From assembly GCA_025667525.1 (NCBI GenBank), contig CM046877.1, forward strand, positions 260,683,706 to 260,747,705: a stretch of 64,000 bases of DNA. Reading direction: 5' to 3'. This DNA comes from Glebionis coronaria. Its lineage: Eukaryota > Streptophyta > Magnoliopsida > Asterales > Asteraceae. The first letter of the stretch is position 1. Every line of letters begins with the position of its first letter. The notes under the pieces were generated by a model. It worked only from the letters and a program-made list of their open reading frames with translations, did no database searches and was not told the DNA's origin. Positions 46,401-58,993 of this stretch are shown here, piece after piece. The translations under genes and the position numbers were made by a program.

Positions 46401-47369
46401 CAGCATCTCCCACGACATAGGCTGGAGTAGCAGCAACAGCAGCAACAATGCCTCCCTGTTGAGCACCAACTCTCGGACAGTTCCTTTGCTTATGTCCACG
46501 TCCTCCACATCCAAAACAAGTGATCGCGTTATCAGCATTGGCTCTAGTGGAAACTCCCTTGTTCCTACAGTCTGTCGCCTTATGTCCGGCCTTCCCATAC
46601 TTGTTACAAGCAGGTGGACAATTTTTTATATGATACAGACTGCATCAACCATACTTTGGGTTCACTTTGTTACCTTGAGGCACCGTAGCAGTACGAACAC
46701 CATCATTCCTTCTCAAGTTGTACTGCTAATTTCTATTAGGTCCTTGGTTATTGTTATTATGATAACCACCACGATTTTGTCCTTGGCTTGAATGTGCATC
46801 TTCCCATTTTCTCTTGTTCCCCTCAGCAATACTATCCTTTCTATCTTGTATCTTAACGTCCATCACATCATGATCCATCTGAACAGCTTCAACAAAAGAC
46901 TTGGGTTTCAACGAAGTAGTCTCTCCTTTGATATTGCTGGATAAACCCCTGATATACTGCTTCATCTTCTTACGATTATCAACAAAATCATCAGGACATA
47001 ACAAACACAAATAAAAAAATCTCTTGGTATAAGCAACAATGTCATTGTTCCTCAGCACCAGATGTCTCAACTCATCTTCCAACTGACCTAACTCTTCCTC
47101 AGGACAAAACTTGGCAGTTAGCAGTCCCTTGGTCACAGTCCATGTTCTTGCATTTGCTTCAACTAAACCCACAGTAGCTACCTGACTATTCCACCAGCTC
47201 AAAGCATCATCCTAAAAAGTAGATGCAGCAAATTTTAGCTTACTCGCTTTTGAACATCCACTTATTTCAAAAGTACTTTCTATCTTCTCAATCCACCTTC
47301 GAAATTCCAAAGCACCACCAGCACCACGAAATTGGGTAGGTCCACACTTCATGAAACTAGCATATGAAC
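46401..47369 (-). pseudogene. G1 gag, main part with zinc knuckles
   Basis: From the S junction: ASFMKCGPTQFRGAGGALEF, then IEKIESTFEIS, and after a TAG (47212-47214) DDALSWWNSQV. The open stretch 47202-46726 holds the capsid core (AKFCPEEELGQLEDELRHL, QYIRGLSSNIKGETTS). A TAG at 46726-46728 and a TGA near 46645 precede the knuckle region, where CFGCGGRGHKQRNC (about 46520-46480) is a standard CCHC. The frame then runs on toward protease. Confidence 0.82.
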
Positions 47370-49993
47370 TGTAACTATGAACAGTACACGTGAACAGTAA
47401 CTCATGGAAACACGATAAAACTTAAACTTTCCATTTATAATATTAACACATGTGTCATGACATTAAATAACGAACATTCATGAATATTATAAATGTGACT
47501 CGATCACGACTACCAAATTCACAATAATTAAACCACGAGCATACACGACTAATATAATTAACTTTTAAAAGCTTTGGGTTTTCCTTTATGGGCCTTATAG
47601 CCGCAGCTAAAAAGAGAGAAAGTAGCTGAGTTGGCTTTTGGCCCATAACCCATAACCCATGTTTAAACAAAACACATGAAATATCTTTCATAATTTTAGG
47701 TTTTACAAAAACAAGGAAACTCTTGCCTCCTTTTTGCTCTTGCCGGCGGCCACCTCAACCACAAGGAACAAACTAGACGATTGGTGATTTATTTATTTAG
47801 TGTACGTGATCGTGATCTCATACCCTTTTTCCTACACGAGTTTGGTATAATCAATCACTTCCTTTTCTTTTAAAAAATCTTTATGAATTCATGTTTATTT
47901 CAGTTAATCATAAAAACAAGATGCAGAACATGTAGATTAATTAAAACATGATTTAAAGGGAGTGTTTGTGTTTGTTTGTTTCGGCCGAGCACCAAACCGA
48001 GAGCATGGGACTCTCAGTGGTGTTTATTTCGCCCAACCGAGGCCTCGTGGTCTCGATGTTGGGGTCGTGTGGTTCGAACGCAACAAAGGGGACCCTGACA
48101 TGGTGTCGGGGTGTGGTTTTGTTTTGGACCGAGTGCCAACCAAGACCAATAGGGTCTCGGTGGGGCTATTTGGCTAACAGTAGGAATCGAACAACATGAA
48201 ACAGTGGGAACCGGTCATAACCGGTGGGAACCGGCTGTGAACCGGTGTGAACCGGGCTGCCATGGCTCAGCAGTGGGAACCGAGTACCACCAGTCGCAAC
48301 CGGCTAGCCGGTCTAGCCACTGGTAGGGCTGTTTGGCTCAGCGTATATGGTTCAGCTTATTTAAGAACACGGGGTACGGGGTCGGGTTAAATTTTAAAGC
48401 ACGGACTCGGGTTTCGGGAATTGTTTAAAATCAGAAAACATGTTAATTAAATTAATTATTAGATTTTTCATTTAAATAATTTCATGACTTAGGTTAAATA
48501 TTAAATTAATGTTACATGTATAACCTAAGGTATTTATTTAGCTTTATTTAATTAAAACATGTAATTTAATTAAATTCCATATAACGTATAGTTTAATTAA
48601 TTAACCAGTTATTTAATTAATAAGATATAAATCATGACTTGTATTATATTAATTAAACTTTACTTATTATTAATAATACATAGTATTTCTAATTATGGAA
48701 ACTTACTATTTTGGAAACTTTCTATTTTTGGAAACTTACTATTTTAGGAAACATGTTATTTTGAGAATGTTGTGTAGTATTACAATACAAGTATTATAAT
48801 ACACTAGTACATGATCAGTACTTAACAAAACATTAGAATAACTACAGAATATATAGTAAAACAGTAAAACGTGACAGAATATGTTTAATAAGCTAAGAAC
48901 ACTCATAATCAGTAAAATACATGAAATTCAGACAACTCATACACGTTCATATTTCTTATGTAGTATTATCAGTCAAGGCGGAGTAGTTCTTCGTCGTTTT
49001 CATTAGCTTCTACTGGACATAAGGTACGGATTCCCGTCCTTCTGTACGGACAACTCTCTTCCTTTATTAGGATTTCCCGTATGCAGCCGACTGTTTTCCT
49101 AGTAGTTACAGATTAAATGTTTATGTTATATTAGTTTACCTTAGCCATATACATGCATGACCAGTTTCACCTAGTTATGGAGGTACCATAACCATAACAC
49201 TAGAGGCACTAGTGTTATGACTTCACCACGGCGGAGTGATAGCTCGTGGCATCCCTTTCAGTTATTTGGCCATTATATTTATTATGTTATCATGTTGGGC
49301 GTATGGGTGCATCCTAGTTACATGTTTCAGTCACGATTTCATGGTGAATGTGGTGTGTGCCTTGCATCCTTCACAAGGAGCTGGTCCCTCCTACCAAGAC
49401 CAGTATAATTGGAGGCAGCCCCTCTAATTACATGACGAGGTCACCCCTCTATGTATTCATGCACGTTGTTGACCTCATGACCTATATTGGCTATTTTGGT
49501 ACAGTAAACTAATACAGATTTTACAAGTAAACATAAGCTATATTGTCAAAACTAAAATCAATTAATTATGTTATACGCCTAGGTTTTCCTAGGACTTATT
49601 CATTTCCGCTTCTATTCATGCTTTACATTTCTTCCCGATATTATGTCATTCATGCTATGTTATATATCCGGGCACTGAGCATATTGCTCAGCCGTTACTT
49701 TCTTTCCATGTCCCAAAACGACAGGACCTAAGGTTAGACTGGAGCATTTGGAGGACATGCATGGGATGGGAGATACCTTAGACTTCTTCTCATCTTGCCT
49801 TCATATATTTGTTCTTGTTTAGTTTTCCTTTAGTTCATTTATTTCATTTATGTTTTGGGCTTATGTTTGGGAACCGATGTTTGATTCCGGTTATCCTTTT
49901 GTTCATGCATGTTTATGACATATTACCTTGCATGCTTTGATGACGCGCCATAATTATATTGTGACATTCCATCTTATTAAATGGGGTGTTACA
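47370..49993 (+). mobile_element. S: solo LTR (2624 bp) in G1 gag
   Basis: It begins TGTAACTATG and ends GGTGTTACA (TGTAAC/GTTACA inverted ends) and is flanked by exact TGAAC duplications at 47365-47369 and 49994-49998. There is no PBS, PPT or coding region inside, so it is a solo LTR left by recombination. The ending resembles chromovirus LTRs such as G2's (...GTGTTACA). It contains imperfect GGAACCGG-type repeats (about 48200-48320) and four GGAAACTTACTATTTT-like repeats (48695-48765). Open frames such as 47962-48177 and 49217-49408 are not supported. Confidence 0.88.
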
Positions 49994-50209
49994 TGAACAC
50001 TCTTTTGGAACTTGTGGAACAGCATCATTACCTCCAATTTGACCAGCAGTATTACCTCTAATTGGATCAGCATCATTACCCCCAACTGGATCAGTAGCAT
50101 TTCCATTCTCAGCACCTTGAATCCTCGCAACACGTTCAGCTTCAAGTGCTCTGGCAATAGCTTGCTCAATCATATTGCTCACAGTAGCAGTTGTTAACTT
50201 TGGAGACAT
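49994..50209 (-). pseudogene. G1 gag, N-terminal part
   Basis: The start is chosen at 50209 (MSPKLTTATVSNMI...), equivalent to the MPPKKAV start of G2. A helical Ala/Glu/Arg segment is followed by imperfect GGNDA repeats and ends with VPKECS at the S insertion. It resumes at 47369 in frame. Confidence 0.75.
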
Positions 50210-50544
50210 GTTTCTGACATTACAAATGAAAGAAAACAAGTAAGTATTCATATCAAGATAAGAAGAAGGATTTCTTTATCAATATGTATCATAGATACTA
50301 CATGCACAACAATACAATCCACAATAATTCATTAACCAAATCACAAAAGAACTAAAAAGACAATCATAGATCATGAAGGTTATTTGGATTGCATTGGAAA
50401 ATTTCCACCAAATTGTGACAAGTAATGTCACTACAATCCTTTATCACATCAAACTTAAAGGATATTAGGTTTCATCACAACACTACAGTACAAGTCTAGA
50501 TAAGTTCTATTAGAACAAGGATAATAAAGTAAAACACAAAGAAA

Positions 50545-51327
50545 CTAATCACGTGATGATCCACGTGGCTTATACATCGGTTCATCATCACTACTGCTAT
50601 CTTCATCATCAGATTCTTCTTCCATCTTCTCCTTTCCCTTATAGCTTGTTCCTTCAGATGTCTTAACCAACGAATGAGTATCCACATGACTTGGCACATC
50701 CCGAATCCTCACACCCTGACTTGGATAAGATCTCACTAACAAGTCCTAATCATTCACCCGTGCAATCCTTGCTTGCTCATCCATTTCTCTAGCTCTAACA
50801 TACTCTGACCTCCTCACACCAGATACAAACCTATCAAACTGCTTCTCATTTTTCTCAAACCTTTTGATCACACGGGTCTCAACAACATACCTTTCAAACA
50901 AAGATCTAGAAAACTTCTTAAGAAACCAATAAATATCTTCATAAGATCTAGGACCAAGACAATACACCTTAGCTATGTTCTCATGGATAGATCGGGCACT
51001 AGAAGCATTGCTTGACTCATCAGGAAAATCATCTCTAGTACAGGCAATCCTAGGCAAACTACTCATATAAGCATCACAAGTAGGCATAGAAGAACGAACA
51101 ACAGGTTGCTGAAAATTCTGAACAGTCGGTGGCACTACATTAGCTCTCAGAACATAACTACCTTGAATAACCTCAAGCTCTGTTTGTCCTACAACATCAG
51201 GAGCAATTCCATCATCAAGATACTCATAAGGTTCTTCATCATCACTAGCACCAGAATTATCTACTTCTCCATCTCCTATTATATCATTCACCTCTATCCG
51301 ATCATCATCATGCGGGAAGTCATCCAT
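50545..51327 (-). pseudogene. G1 extra ORF between PBS and gag (acidic, unknown)
   Basis: A 260-codon frame with one TAG at 50746-50748. The first ~60 residues are Asp/Glu-rich (start MDDFPHDDDRIEVND). The middle part has SLPRIACTRDDF and YEDIYWFLKKFSRSLFERYV. A basic helical segment follows, and the tail is rich in Ser/Asp/Glu (EESDDEDSSSDDE). No family is recognised. G2 has an acidic ORF in the same place (57649-58707), so this is likely a lineage trait. Direct sequence similarity between the two is weak by eye. Confidence 0.6.
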
Positions 51328-51714
51328 TTTCTACAATTATATGAAATTCCGAGAATACTTAAGGTCATTGTTTAAAATTATAAATGCAATCTCATGCAAA
51401 TGTTATACGTATGCCATGATATGCAATGCAATGCAAATGATGTTTATGCAATGCTGGCAAAAAGAAAATATGATGATGACAAGCACTCAACGCACTTTCA
51501 ATAACATCAATACATTATCATAGTATTTACTTAATAAATACTCGGGAATTCATTTTAGTTATGAGGGATACATCTATAATACAAAACAAAATTAAAAGTG
51601 ATCTTACTAGGGCATCGCGGAGAAGTTGTATGCTTTTGAAGAAAATATACTTTCAACACCAAAGTAATAGTTTAGGACAATTTTCAAAATCGACCAAGTT
51701 CTCTATTACTTGTA
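51328..51714 (-). other. G1 leader between PBS and extra ORF
   Basis: About 390 bp, AT-rich, with several ATGC repeats near 51410-51450. No gene is seen. Confidence 0.55.
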
Positions 51715-51727
51715 GCTCTGATTACCA
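51715..51727 (-). promoter_or_regulatory. primer binding site of G1
   Basis: TGGTAATCAGAGC on the minus strand, three bases after the LTR end. It matches the initiator tRNA-Met type TGGTATCAGAGC with one extra base. Confidence 0.75.
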
Positions 51728-51730
51728 ATC

Positions 51731-54239
51731 TCTAACACCCACAATTTACATTGCGCAACGAAAATACACAATTGGGTGCTAGAAACATGTATCATCACAC
51801 AAGGTATATTGAACGACTCAAATGAGGCGTTTACACATAAAGACAAATAATATTTTGAAACATTAATCTAAAACATACTTTCATCCCATAATATACTAAA
51901 ACAACATCAAAGAAAAGCGTTTAGTCCCCCACGGATCTCTAACCATCAAACCACAAAGTTTTAGTACAGTACATATGACATTAGACAAATTGTTAATAAG
52001 TAAAAGGGAAAGAAAAGAGTTTTAGACCACAACACTCACAGCATTCCACAACAATGCTCCGCCATCGTTCACCTTCGATTACCTGAAACACATGCTTAAA
52101 CGAGTCAACAATAATATTGAGCGAGTCCATAGGTTTAACAAATCACATTTGAACACAAGAGTAAAATCAATCATAAACATTTTATAGCATTGTCATGCAC
52201 ATAATCTGTATCAAGGAAACTCAACTTATAGCAGTAGCTATACAATTGTGTTTAAGCTCATGACACCGACCCCTTAACCAATTAGTCACCCACGCCAAAT
52301 GCCAACATTACTAGATAAAACCATTACCCCTCTAGGGTATTAGTTGCTAGATATATACCCGCATCTCATTCATCATAATTACCCCTCCAAGAGATTACTC
52401 AACGTACAACTCTTGGCCGAGATTGGGTGGTAAACCCCGTAGTACTATCATTTGAATAAGCGGCTATTCCCAACTCACAACATCAAGTCAGAACATACTT
52501 AACGGTTCATGGAATTAGGACCTTTAGCAACAAGGTACTCAATACAATTCAAGGCAACATTAGGAAACATTCGGGTCCAAACAATCATTCATGACTTGTG
52601 TTCATTTTATTTCAAATAACGTGTATCCCCCTCGCGGGTTTAGAATCATTTAATAACTAGTATGAAGCGAGGCTACAGACTCACCTTAGTACGAGAGATC
52701 TAGCAAGATGATCGTTGATGATAAGTGATGCCTTTCAAACACGAGAACCGCAACCTATCAAATAAGGCTCGTTCATTAATATTATACTCGAGTAATAACC
52801 ATACCTAATAATATCAAACTCAAAATCATAAAATCACGACAAACCCGAAAGAAATCAATACAAGTGATACTATTATACTCTTCTAAATGTTCACTTTATT
52901 AATTTATACTCTCGATAAAAATCTGTCGGCACATACCAAATGTACAAGCTCATTTACCCCACTTAGACACGTCAAAAGATTTTACTTCTAAGACTCCCTG
53001 CCCGACACATCTTTGAATTACAAAAGTTGGACAGTTTTACGTCATCGACTCATACAACTTTTTGACTTCTCTAATCAACTTCATTCACAATCGACACTTA
53101 GGTTTGAAAATAGACTCACCAACCAAGGTTTACATACTTAGAAAAACCCTTGACTCCATTTTAAAACTCATTCTATAGTCCCTGATGTTCGATCCAAATA
53201 TCGCCAACAACTTCAAATTGTGTCGATATTCGTCTCCCGGTACACGAATAATCAAACCATCATAACTTCACATTCGTTTGGAGTTAGAAGCTCTAAAATA
53301 TATCAAATCAAAGCTAATGAAATTCTCTACAACACTATCCTATTAGTTAAACAATTATTCAAATAAGACATCCAAAAACAACCCACAACTCACTGCCCTA
53401 ATTTACCCTTCTAAATCTCACATAAAATCATACATTCAAACAATTCCAACCATTTTTCTATCATTCCTAATCCCCTAATACCAACTTCTATCATACCTAA
53501 TACTTGTATGATTTATAAAAATAAAAACCAACTTCAAAATTAAACATTCTTCATTAAAACAACATGATCATAGCTAGATCATTACATACATGACCATCTA
53601 TCATTCTCACCAACCCTAGTTCATAACAAAAAATAAAACCTCATGCATGTTGGAAATTTTAGTATCATTAGAACCACCTTTGGATTTTAGGAAGTGGTCT
53701 TGTTTTAGTTTTGATATATTCTAGCTCAAAATCAAGAAAAAATTAGGGTTTGTGTTGGTTTGTTGCTCACGGCAGAGAGAAGAAAAAAGGGAGGTGGGCT
53801 GAATTTTTGGTAAACTTGATTTAATATGTGTTTTTATGTTAGGTGAAAGTTTATTTATGGTAGGTGGAAGGGATACTTTTTCCATTCTTTCATTGTTTTT
53901 GACTAAAAAGAATATAGTTAATTAAAAAGCGGGAAATGACTATTAGTCAATTTTGAAAATATTCACGAAGCTCGGGTTTCATAAAAATACTTCTCAAAAG
54001 TTAAAATGCATCATAAATATAATAATATCATCTCACGACTCGACTCAACACGTCATTAAAAAGAAAAATTCGAAAACATCAAACATCGAACAACCGATAA
54101 TAAAACGTAAAATATTGGGCATTAGTCGATATCACGTTTACTAATAATCCTCATACTAGTTAAAATGCAAAAATAAACCTCCTCACATTGGTTTAAACTT
54201 AAACCATCAAAAGCAAAAATCATTCAAGCTCATCAAAAA
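51731..54239 (-). repeat. 5' LTR of G1, start removed by G2
   Basis: Collinear with 20666-23210. The first ~56 bases of the LTR (equivalent to 23211-23266) are missing because G2 begins at 54240. They should resume beyond the right window edge, after the G2 3' LTR. Confidence 0.87.
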
Positions 54240-57200
54240 TGTGACAAATCTAACAATTTCAGGTAGTGAAATATTTTCTCGTATAATATTTTGAAACTTA
54301 TTTTTGTGTTGGTTGACGAACTCACAATTTACGGATTTAAATTTGGGCTTACGTGCATAATTTGGCGTCTTTTACGACTAAACCGGAAACCTTAGGATTA
54401 TGTATTTATGTTTTTGAACTCCGTTTTTGATGAGACAATTTTTATTGGATTCGTTTTGAGACGGTGATTCATAATTTATAAAAACGTTTTTCGTAAAACG
54501 ACCCGAGGGCACGCAAATCGAGAAAACTAGAATCGAGAAATACCCGTAAACTAGTGAGATGGGACAAAACACTTTGCCCCACCCCACTAGCTTATATGGG
54601 ACGGCAATATTGACACCACCACACATAGGTGGCATCAAGTTAGCAAGTTTACACAAGTGTAAGCTTGTGCTTACACCTTAAGCAACTTTTCCCACTAACT
54701 AAACAAAACTAGCAAATGGTTTCATTTCTACCATTTCCTTCCATGCAAACCACTCTAAAACTCTCTGAATCTCTCCCTCCTTGCCATCCACTATAAGCTA
54801 ACAAACACCATCATTGATCTTTTCTAGCCACAAACCACATGTTTACTAGTCCTATTAAGGTGTTTCCTTGAAACCTTGTTCATTTGGTGGGCATATAAAC
54901 AACTTTGGAGGTGATTTGCTTGTGTCCTAGGGCTGATTTTCCAACCTATGTTCTTGATATTTGATGTTCTTGGAGATACTTGTTGTGTTCATCAAGTTCT
55001 TGCCTTCCTAAAATAAGAAATCCACTTGGATTGGTAAAGAAGATCATCCTCTACATTTTTCTCTTATTATTTTGTAAAGAACAAATGTATTTTCTTTCAT
55101 TTTGAATATGTATATGATGTATATATGATGATAAAAATGTTGTGTGGGCATCAAGTGTTGATAAACATGCTTAAAAATGATGATAACCATAAGAAATGAA
55201 GCTTAAATCATGACTAATTAGTTGGCTGTATAAAAACAGTAGATAACTAAAAGATGAACTGACAAAAATACATGGTTTGATCTATTTACAGTAAGTAGAT
55301 GATGTTATACACATGTGAGAGTTGGCCATGCAATGGAATCAAAATAATGAGTGAGATATGATCAAAACAAGTTAGGTGGTATAATCTGAATAAGCAGTTT
55401 TGTAGGGACTGTTAATGCAACTTAGACTCAAAATGGGCAGTAGCTATAACTAAGTTATATGTAGCACATTTTATGAAGAAGTTGTCATCCAAAAATGAGC
55501 TTCTAAGTCATTGTAGAACTCTAGATATGATAAAAATGGTGAATATGAAGTTAAAAATCAAATTTTGGAAATAATGTTTATTATTATTATATAAGCACTC
55601 ACTTTATAATGTATAAAATGTAAAATATAAACCCACTAACTTATAAAACTTATTTATATAAATGTATAAAAGGTTAATTAAATGGGTATATTATATAAAT
55701 GGTGATAAAATAATATTTATAAATAATAAAAACTATAAACTTGATTTTTACGACTTTTTCGGCTATCGCCGTGAAATTAACGTTTTTCGCCAAATAAAAC
55801 TTAGACGATCAAACCCGTCTAATGTAAAGTTTATAAAAGTTATATACTGATGTATAAGTAACTAATACAAGTAAAAACCGATAAAACCCGAACTATAAGA
55901 ATTACGGACATTTACGAGCTAACTAAACCTATTGGACTAATAATTAGACTTAATAAGATAAATACTTGTAAAAAAAGAGCTTATTGGGCTTAAACCATTT
56001 GGGCCCAACATGAAAAATATATATACTGATCATATAGGTATAAAATAGGTAAAAACAAGTAAAAGAACTTATAAAAGAATTAATGGACTTAAAATAGGTA
56101 AAATCGATAAAACTAGTGAACTAGTAAGACGTTACCAAAACGTAAACACTAAAATGAGTAAACGAGGATTTATAAACCCACTTGATCATCATCATATGTA
56201 CAAAATCATCATATGTATATTGTTATTTTGATAAAAGTCATTGGACCGAGTCTAAGACCGATTATTATTTATATAGGTTTCCGTGACCGAAGCACGCCCG
56301 TAGCCGATAATCCGCCTTTCATCAACAACGTGAGTTCATAGCCTCGCACTCTTTTAAATGTTTTATAAAATGATTTGTAAACCCGCGAGGAAGATAACAT
56401 GCTAGATTTTTATAAAAATAGAACACAAGTAGTCCCGATTGTATGCTAAATGATATGGACCCGAATGATGCTATGACCCTATATTCGAGACTAAAAGGAT
56501 TATTAGTAGTTAGGTTATGTCACTTGAAGTCCCATTAGCATGAATTGTGAACTACTGGGTTTTGGTAGACGCTTATGCATTTGATAGTACTATTTGGGGA
56601 CGATCACCCCAGTTCGCGCCTTGACGGTTGATCCCCGTCGTACCACATTGATTGGTAAGCGAATTTATGTATGAGAAGATTCCATAGCGTGATTTTTGTG
56701 ACGACACGCTAACTTAGATGGGCAAATTGTTTGTCGGGTTCGCGGCCCGCTGTTTTCACAAGTAAGGTAACAATGTCATGCGGCTAATAATAATCCTACA
56801 CAATATACAACGTATGCTATAAGACATAAATAATAAACGATAACGACGCTATTACGATGAATATATTACCTAACATGGTAATATAGTGACTACGGTCTCA
56901 TGGACGGTTTCAGATGTATGCTTGAATTATATATTGCCTGACTAGCAATATGTGGACTTACTTCCGATATTATACTTGTGTTCTGATTTTAAATGAATGT
57001 AAATGATTGTTTTATATAACGGTTTTCATTAAACTCTATGAATTCACTCGGCATTCGCTGATATGATTTTTGCATGTTTTCTATCTCAGGTGCTTGAAGG
57101 TAATCCGGATGGAGATCGACTCTGATGGCCCACACTTAATATTAAAAATGTTCATTCGATCTGTGTTTTGTAAACTTAATGACCTGTATAATTTGGGACC

Positions 57201-57354
57201 TGTTGTACGCTTTTGAAACTTTTTATCGAATGAATGTTTGTTAAACCTTGTACAACCATTTTTATGTGTTGTCTATGATTGGAGTTATTGTGCTATCCCG
57301 TAACACTCTGAAAGACCCTTCCGCTGTACCAATACGAAAAATGAGAGTGTTACA
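54240..57354 (+). repeat. 5' LTR of G2 (3115 bp)
   Basis: It starts TGTGACAAATC and ends GTGTTACA, just before the PBS. The start repeats at 63574. No gene is supported in it; the antisense open frame 54378-54656 repeats in the 3' LTR (63712-63990) only because the LTRs are copies. Confidence 0.9.
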
Positions 57355-57357
57355 GTT

Positions 57358-57369
57358 TGGTACAAGAGC
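57358..57369 (+). promoter_or_regulatory. primer binding site of G2
   Basis: TGGTACAAGAGC, three bases after the LTR. It is related to the initiator tRNA-Met PBS TGGTATCAGAGC. Confidence 0.75.
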
Positions 57370-57648
57370 TCTCGTTGTAGAGAACAAAAGATTTTAAAAA
57401 CCAAGGTTTTGAACAAAACTTTTCAAAATCTTTTGACAATGAACATTTGAGAAAATATTTGAAAAAAATCTTTTGACTATAATGGTGCCAGAGATCTCCG
57501 ACGTTACCAACAAGCCCTATTGAGAAGATATATATTTTGATATATATAATTTAATTTATATATATGTATATATCGTGATTTCATTATGTAATTGTTTAAC
57601 TAGTATGTTATCCTAATACGAGATAAATATATATAAATGCAGATTGTC

Positions 57649-58707
57649 ATGGCTGACCCTAATATTCCTGTAGAAAACCATGCTATTCCCGAACCTAATA
57701 TAGAAGATGATCCTTATTTAGACTTAGTAGATTTTGATATTGATGATGAGGAGGAACCATTTGAGGATCCCGAGCCCGAGTTAGGACTAGGAGATCAGAT
57801 TGCCCCTCAGGTTGACTTAGTAGAGAATGAGATATAGAATGTGGGTAATGAGAATGTGGATATTGAGAATGTGGGTAATGAGAATGTGGAGATTGAGAAT
57901 GCTGATATTGAGAATGAGGATGAGATTGGGTTAGATGAGTTAGATGACAAGATTGACGACGAGGATGTCGAGGAGGACGTAGGTATAGATATTGAGGTTG
58001 ATGACGATGAGGAAGCTGAGCTTATTTATCCGTATGATGTTCCAGAGGGCGAGCCTTTGCCCCCACCAGTTTGTTTGTCTGATTCTGAGGATGAGTTACC
58101 TAGGGATGAGATGTCTGAATCGTCTGAATCTGATTCTGAATCAGAGGAGGATGAGGATGACGATGCACCTGACGGTACTGATGGTATTGCTACTCGTAGA
58201 CGTTAGATAGGAGAGTCGTCTAGTACTCGAGAGGCTACTCATATTGATGGTCTTGCACCATGGGCCTTGAGACGTGATCTAGATGCTTCCCGTGTTAAGA
58301 GTTGTGTGACAGAGGTTGGATTGGGTGTTGTTCAGACTCAGGTTGCTTATTTGGAGTCGAAGACAAAGGTTGGCGAGAAAGAGCGAGAATTGCTTATTTT
58401 AGATTTGAGTGATGTAGAACGTGGTTTGAATGAGGCTTTTAGGAGGTTATCGGTTTTGGAAAGTGGTGAGTATGCTGCAATGAAGAAAAAGGTGAATTCT
58501 ATGGAGATTCAGTTGAGTGTGGCTCGTGCGATGTGTGAGAAAGCTGAAAAGGAGTTGAATATATCTGTGGGTTGGAATAGTAGATTTTATGCTGATATGG
58601 TTGAAAGAGGAGTAATCCGTAAGCGCCCAGCTGAAGATGTGTCTAGTGATCGTCCGACGAAGATCCAGAAGACGATGGATGATGGACCATCTGGCGGTTC
58701 TCAGTAG
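57649..58707 (+). pseudogene. G2 extra ORF between PBS and gag (acidic plus coiled coil)
   Basis: One frame with two in-frame TAGs (57835-57837 and 58204-58206) and no frameshift. I place the start at 57649 (MADPNIPV); an upstream ATG at 57637 is also in frame. The first part is Asp/Glu-rich. It includes a 30-bp duplication encoding NVGNENV(D/E)IE and a Ser/Asp/Glu patch (SESSESDSESEEDEDD). The second part (58267-58707) is a predicted coiled coil rich in Leu, Glu and Lys (KEREL..., RLSVLESGEYAAMKKKVNSM), ending in a basic RKRPAED stretch. Function unknown. It is on the same strand as gag and pol and upstream of both, and differs from standard plant Ty3 layouts. Confidence 0.65.
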
Positions 58708-58993
58708 ACCAGTCTGTATTTAGTAGTGACCTTTATATCTTTTGTGTTTGTAGCTTTGACTGAACCGACTTGTTAGTAGTAGATTTGGCACGAATTTTGA
58801 GTGTATATAGTGCTAGAACTTTGATATGGATGTACTAAGACAATACTTTTGTTTCAGATCGAATGAAATATGTATCTTGTCTTGAATTCCATATTGTGCC
58901 TTATTTGTATCTTGATTATGAATTCGATCCATATTATATGAATCCTTTGTTGGATGAATGCTTAATGCTTTGAAATTGTGGAATTATAGAACT

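Larger units (their letters stand above)
20666..54239 (-). mobile_element. G1: Ty3/gypsy chromovirus-like element, split by A2 and S and cut by G2
   Basis: Minus strand. 5' LTR 54239-51731 (first ~56 bases cut off by G2), PBS 51727-51715, acidic extra ORF 51327-50545, gag 50209-46400 (split by S), protease, RT and RNase H 46400-44415, integrase split by A2 (44421-43972 and 24235-23312), PPT, and 3' LTR 23266-20666. Its own sequence totals about 11.2 kb. Pol carries many stops and frameshifts. The C-terminal LF-ending block resembles a Tekay-type chromodomain (inference). Confidence 0.85.

Noticed and set aside
47962..48199. Overlapping open frames of 71 and 77 codons in the solo LTR
   Set aside because: Short, overlapping in two frames, in a GC-richer patch of an LTR, without recognisable domain.
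54378..54656. 92-codon antisense frame repeated at 63712-63990
   Set aside because: It repeats only because both are G2 LTRs, and it has no domain.
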